From NCBI GenBank assembly GCA_003427395.1, contig BFEA01000633.1:61155-117752 (forward strand): a stretch of 56,598 nucleotides of DNA, in the 5' to 3' direction. This document shows, one piece after another, positions 52,801-56,598 of the stretch (within the stretch, counting starts at the first letter, position 1; every line of letters begins with the position of its first letter). The DNA comes from Chara braunii (lineage: Eukaryota; Streptophyta; Charophyceae; Charales; Characeae). The notes under the pieces are model-generated. The model saw nothing but the letters and a program-made list of their open reading frames with translations. It had not been told where the DNA came from and ran no database searches. A program made the translations under genes and the position numbers.

Positions 52801-55520
52801 AACGACATTGTGGGACTAGCTGCTATAGGAAGCATTTCTGGTAGCAATACGGTTGAAGCCTTGAAGGCTCACGGCGATATTGTCATACGACCTACTAGAC
52901 GAACCAGTAGAAATAGGGGCTACCTCACCATAAGCGGCTAGAACTGCGTTAGGAAGGTGAAAGAAGTTTGGCGTGAATGAAGTGGAAGGAAGGCGCAAAG
53001 GAAGAAGAGGCGGAGCAGGAGAGTAAGACTATGTCCGTTCCTAGAGGGAATTCAGCGAGGAAAAGGAAGAGAAGAGGATTTGCGGGGTAGGCGACCCGAA
53101 TCCGATATTGGATTAGCAGTTAGTAGGGAGGATAAGGTAGTAGAGTAAGGAGAGGATGCGCGGATTAGTTCGGTGGCAGCGAGCAGGATGTAGGAAGACG
53201 ATGCGAGATAATGTAAGTACACAGGAGGGTGAGGACGTGAAGGAACGGAGCACGCAAACACAACGAGAGAGGGAGGAAGAGGGGTACTTACCGCTGAAAG
53301 ACCGGTGATGTGGGGTAAGCCAATAGACTATTGTTGGTTCCGCTGCGCTAATCCGACGTGTATCTTTCCATTGTTCTAGCAGAAGATTCACTCTCATTTT
53401 GCGATTGTTACTCCCTGTTGAAATGGGCTCGTGTTTTGAGGCATATTCCTTGGCTCGCCGTGCCCAAGCACGAATGGATCCGACAATGTTGAGCAGCCAG
53501 GTACATTCATTGACAGAGCGAGAGGTGCGATCCTACTCATATAGTTCCGTATGATTATTTTTGTGAAGTACGGGATCAGACTCACTTTACCACACGAGAA
53601 TGAGCGAGGACGGGGAATTAACAAGGTAATTTCTCTGAATCCTGGCGAAAGACTTGACTCGTTTAGACGATTGTGAGCAAGTTGTGTGTTGTTAGAGAAG
53701 CGTAATCCGCTTGACTCTTATTGGTGGAGGCGGAGACGATTCGGAAGTTCTGGAATCGGGCGAGTTCGATGGTAAGTCGCCCTCGTTCCAGCGAATAGTT
53801 ACGATGACGATGCACCTAGCCTATTTTAGCGGTAGATTCATTCAAATATGTTGTAGCCTGATGTCGCGTTCTCGTTGCCAAGACAGCCTTGTCGAATGCG
53901 GTATTAGAGGCGAGCTACAGAGGAGGGGGACACTCATCTGATGGACAAAGTGTTGTCCCGCTGTCGAGGGGAGTAACGAGAGGCAGGAGGAGTGAGATCG
54001 AGCGAGCGACGAAGCGGGCGCAGGTGTAAAAGTGGGGAAAGGAGGTTTGAAGTCGACCAAAGGTAGGATCGAACAGTGTCCGATAGAGGAGGAAAGACCA
54101 TCGAAATCCGGGCGGTGGGGTTTCACCATGTGCATAAGGGAGGGGGGTACGTACCTGACCAGCGGTCGACATAAGATTCATTCGAGTTCCATTCACCTAG
54201 AGAAGCGTAAAGCCAGTTGCTGGCTTAGAGACTTACCTATCGGCCCGCCAGTCGCTGGCTTAGAGACTTACATGTCGACCCATCCGTTGTCTGTCCTATG
54301 GAAGTAGCCCGCCGCGAGGTTGCAGCTTTAGTTCGTGGGTTGGACCCCGCTTATCCCACCGAGCTGGATTACCTGCAGACAAACTCTAAGACAAAATATT
54401 TACTTGCTGGCTGAAGTGTTGACCAGTCGTTGTCTGGGGTGATCGGAGACAAGCCGCATGGTTGGAGGATTATCTATTGTAGTCACTATCGATCCTACTA
54501 TATGAAGTAGCAAGAATCAAATGGCGTGAGATCAGCAGCAGGGAGATTGGGGAAGCAAGAGACCAGTTGTGGGCCAGTTACTGGTGGTTTCCATGACTGT
54601 ATACTTTTTGTTGGGTGTTCGTAGGGCGGACGTGCGTCTTGCTTGATATCAGTGAGCAAGGCACTGTGCCATTCACATCAGAAACGACGCACTACCTCGA
54701 TTCCTTAATGTTGCACGCAGCTGTTGTGTGGGCGCAGCAAACGGATGGGAACTACAGGTTACTTGCTAGCCAGCCTAGCCGGTGTGCTGCTCATTTGGTT
54801 GCGCGGGATAGCAAGGAAGGGAGCTACTAGATTCCCTACTCACCTGTTGGTCGAGGCGCTACCACCTTGCTATGCGAAGTAGCGGGAAGGCAAGGTGACA
54901 ACCGTGGAGGGATTGAGTCTGTAGGAAAGAGGCTATTCTTTAGCAGGTTGTAAGAGGGTCAACAGCTAGCAGTCTCATTTCGGTTAAACCAAGTTGCTGC
55001 TGCGTTCTAGCCACCATTGCAGGACCCTCAGAGGCATGAAGATTACAAGGCCCTCTCCTAGGAGTTGAGTTTGTCCCCCTCCTGTATCTCGAGCGTCTGA
55101 AATCCCTTATCTTTTGTGTTTCTTAATCTAAGTCTAATCTTCTTCAGAGAGGAAGGCGGCAGGCGGGATTGCAACCCGTAGGACCGCAACAAGACTTTGT
55201 GGGGAGTTTGCCCACCGATTGCGGGAGCTCTGTCGGGACTCAGGAGGAATTTTGGAGGCAAGGAACTATCAGGTATTTCATTTTTTTGACTATATGAACC
55301 CACTATACCCCTGCATGACTATCTCCCTTTAGTTTAGACTGTTGTACGCATGTTTTCTTCTATGACTTTTGCTTTCTTTTCAGGATCTAATCGGACTGAA
55401 TGGAAGAAATGTGTATGAAAAGCTTAAGTTTCTTCTTATTTTTGACTAAAAGTGGACTAAGGGATGAACTGGGGGAAGGTGGAAGGAAGACATTTTGTCT
55501 GCGTTTGACCGGGTCAATCA
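52801..55520. other. No gene recognised; short repeat inside
   Basis: I looked for further rRNA pieces and protein domains and saw none. A 36-bp segment CTGGCTTAGAGACTTAC is repeated (54214-54230 and 54252-54268). The open frames are short and unsupported. Confidence 0.4.
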
Positions 55521-56345
55521 AGGACTGGGCATTGTTTCTAAGTTGAATGGTCCAGGACTATGTTTAATTGGTTGTTTTATGAAGGACCAGACATTGTTTC
55601 TAAGTTGAATGGTCCAGGACTATGTTTAATTGGTTGTTTTATGAAGGACCATACATTGTTTCTAAGTTGAATGACCTGGTTGTTGCGTTTATTTCTAAGG
55701 GTTTTTGTGACCAAGCATTGTTTCTGAATGAATGGCTTGGTCTGTTTGTTTTCTCTGGGGGTTTTGACTAAAGTTGGGCTAAGGGATCCAACCTCATGCT
55801 TTGAATGATTCAGTGATAGGTTGAACATTGTTTCTAAGTTGAATGGTTCACCCTCTTGTTTATTTCTAAGGAAGGATTTTTGGTTCAAGGCTAAACATTG
55901 TTTAAAGCCGAATGGTTTAGCCTAAAGCCACACACATAAATATTAAACTGAGTATAAAAGAAAATATCTTATTTATATTTGCATGTGAGCTGGCATCTGG
56001 ACATTGTTTCTAAGCTGAATGGTCCAACCCTAAGCAATATCGTTAAGAAAAGAAGGAAAACTACATCATGTAATTGAAAGTAATCTAGGCAAGTTGAGCA
56101 TTGTTTATAAGCTGAATGACTCAGTACCCTGCCCATATTTTCATTTCTTTTCAGAACAAAGTGAGAAATTATTAAACTTTAGATATTAAACAGTTCAAGG
56201 CGACTAGACATTGTTTCTAAACTGAATGGTATAGTTATATGCCCAAAGAAGAGAAAAGTAATTGTGCAACCTGTTCCTGTATATCCTAAGGCAATCAAAG
56301 GCATGTTAGACATTGTTTCTAAGTTGAATGGTCTAACATCATGCC
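55521..56345 (+). repeat. Array of ten hairpins with constant loop and variable stems
   Basis: Each unit contains CATTGTTTCTAAGTTGAATG, or a close variant, flanked by arms that differ from unit to unit. In most units the arms are reverse complements: GACCAAGC/GCTTGGTC (55709), AGGCTAAAC/GTTTAGCCT (55888), TGGAC/GTCCA (55998), ATGTTAGAC/GTCTAACAT (56303). Units start at about 55521, 55584, 55645, 55709, 55818, 55888, 55998, 56094, 56202 and 56299. CATT and AATG extend the stem, usually with one bulged G. The units at 55584 and 55645 pair only partly. Spacers are 25-75 bp and unrelated except between the first two. Minus-strand frames repeat FNLETMS, a by-product. Confidence 0.9.
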
Positions 56346-56598
56346 ATATGCTACGAAACACCCTCGGTGGCGGACAAGCGCGGCCGATCCGCGGACGCCG
56401 CCGAGTCCGCCACCCCCTCGGACGCGTCCGCGCGGGCGCGCCACTTCGCGGATGCGTGGCGGCCGGTGGGGAGGCGGGTTGGGTATTTGGAAAGCGCAAT
56501 GAGGCGGCGCATTCCCAGCCCCACCCCCTCAAAAAAAAAAAAAAAAAAACCTAATTTTTATGTGAGGGGGTTTGGGTGAGTAATAGTATTTAAAAAAA
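56346..56598. other. GC-rich block then A-run
   Basis: From about 56360 to 56510 the sequence is strongly GC-rich with GCGGAC/GTCCGC words that can pair locally. An A-run follows at 56531-56549. The abrupt change from the AT-rich hairpin array suggests a different insertion. No gene is called. Confidence 0.4.

Noticed and set aside
55577-56532. Minus-strand frames repeating FNLETMS
   Set aside because: The repeated peptide is the complement of the constant hairpin loop; the variable arms give no protein pattern.

Overview
The window is eukaryotic nuclear DNA made almost entirely of mobile and repetitive sequence. I see no intact host housekeeping gene. A charophyte-like green alga (Chara type) is my best guess. 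The grounds are the mix of PIF/Harbinger, DUF7869, Ulp1 and Ty3-type elements, CT/CAT/CA microsatellites, a plant-type initiator-Met primer-binding site and a plant-mitochondrial-like tRNA-Cys relic. The organism is inferred, not shown.

Layout. 1-5 kb: tandem repeats, a minisatellite with an inverted arm, a CT microsatellite around an assembly gap, and a tRNA-headed retroposon relic. 5.2-6.1 kb: a terminal-inverted-repeat (TIR) element carrying a SINE-like insertion, followed by a PIF/Harbinger transposase fragment. 7.3-8.0 kb: a broken copy of the 47.3 kb open reading frame. 8.2-29 kb: short 22-bp palindromic repeats around a minus-strand gene series made of a broken Ulp1-type protease, a broken long protein with a beta-class amino-methyltransferase-like fold, and an open 396-codon frame of unknown family. 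20-29 kb: CA-rich DNA, CAT microsatellite and a ~540-bp tandem array. 29.9-33.5 kb, plus strand: a DUF7869-type transposase interrupted by one stop, followed by a diverged relative of the 396-codon protein. 33.5-34.7 kb: a further variant of the 22-bp palindrome. 36.5-37.5 kb: three nested TIR elements with 3-bp target duplications. 38-45 kb: SINE-like copies, a pair of related unknown ORFs, a cryptic minus-strand coding relic and a foldback element. 47.3-50.9 kb: an unknown 143-aa ORF, a primer-binding site, and decayed gag and protease of a Ty3-type retrotransposon. 52.2-52.8 kb: a strongly diverged 25S-rRNA-like segment. 55.5-56.35 kb: ten hairpins with a constant loop and changing stems.

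The most interesting signals are (1) the hairpin array at 55.5-56.35 kb, where stems change but keep pairing; (2) the 22-bp palindrome family, whose arms differ between regions but stay complementary; (3) the recurring transposon gene pair (DUF7869 protein plus the DPWM..VVP protein), next to methyltransferase-like and Ulp1-like genes; (4) an ORF that seems to lie inside an LTR. Almost every in-frame stop in the broken genes can be explained by one C-to-T or G-to-A change, which fits decay by cytosine methylation.
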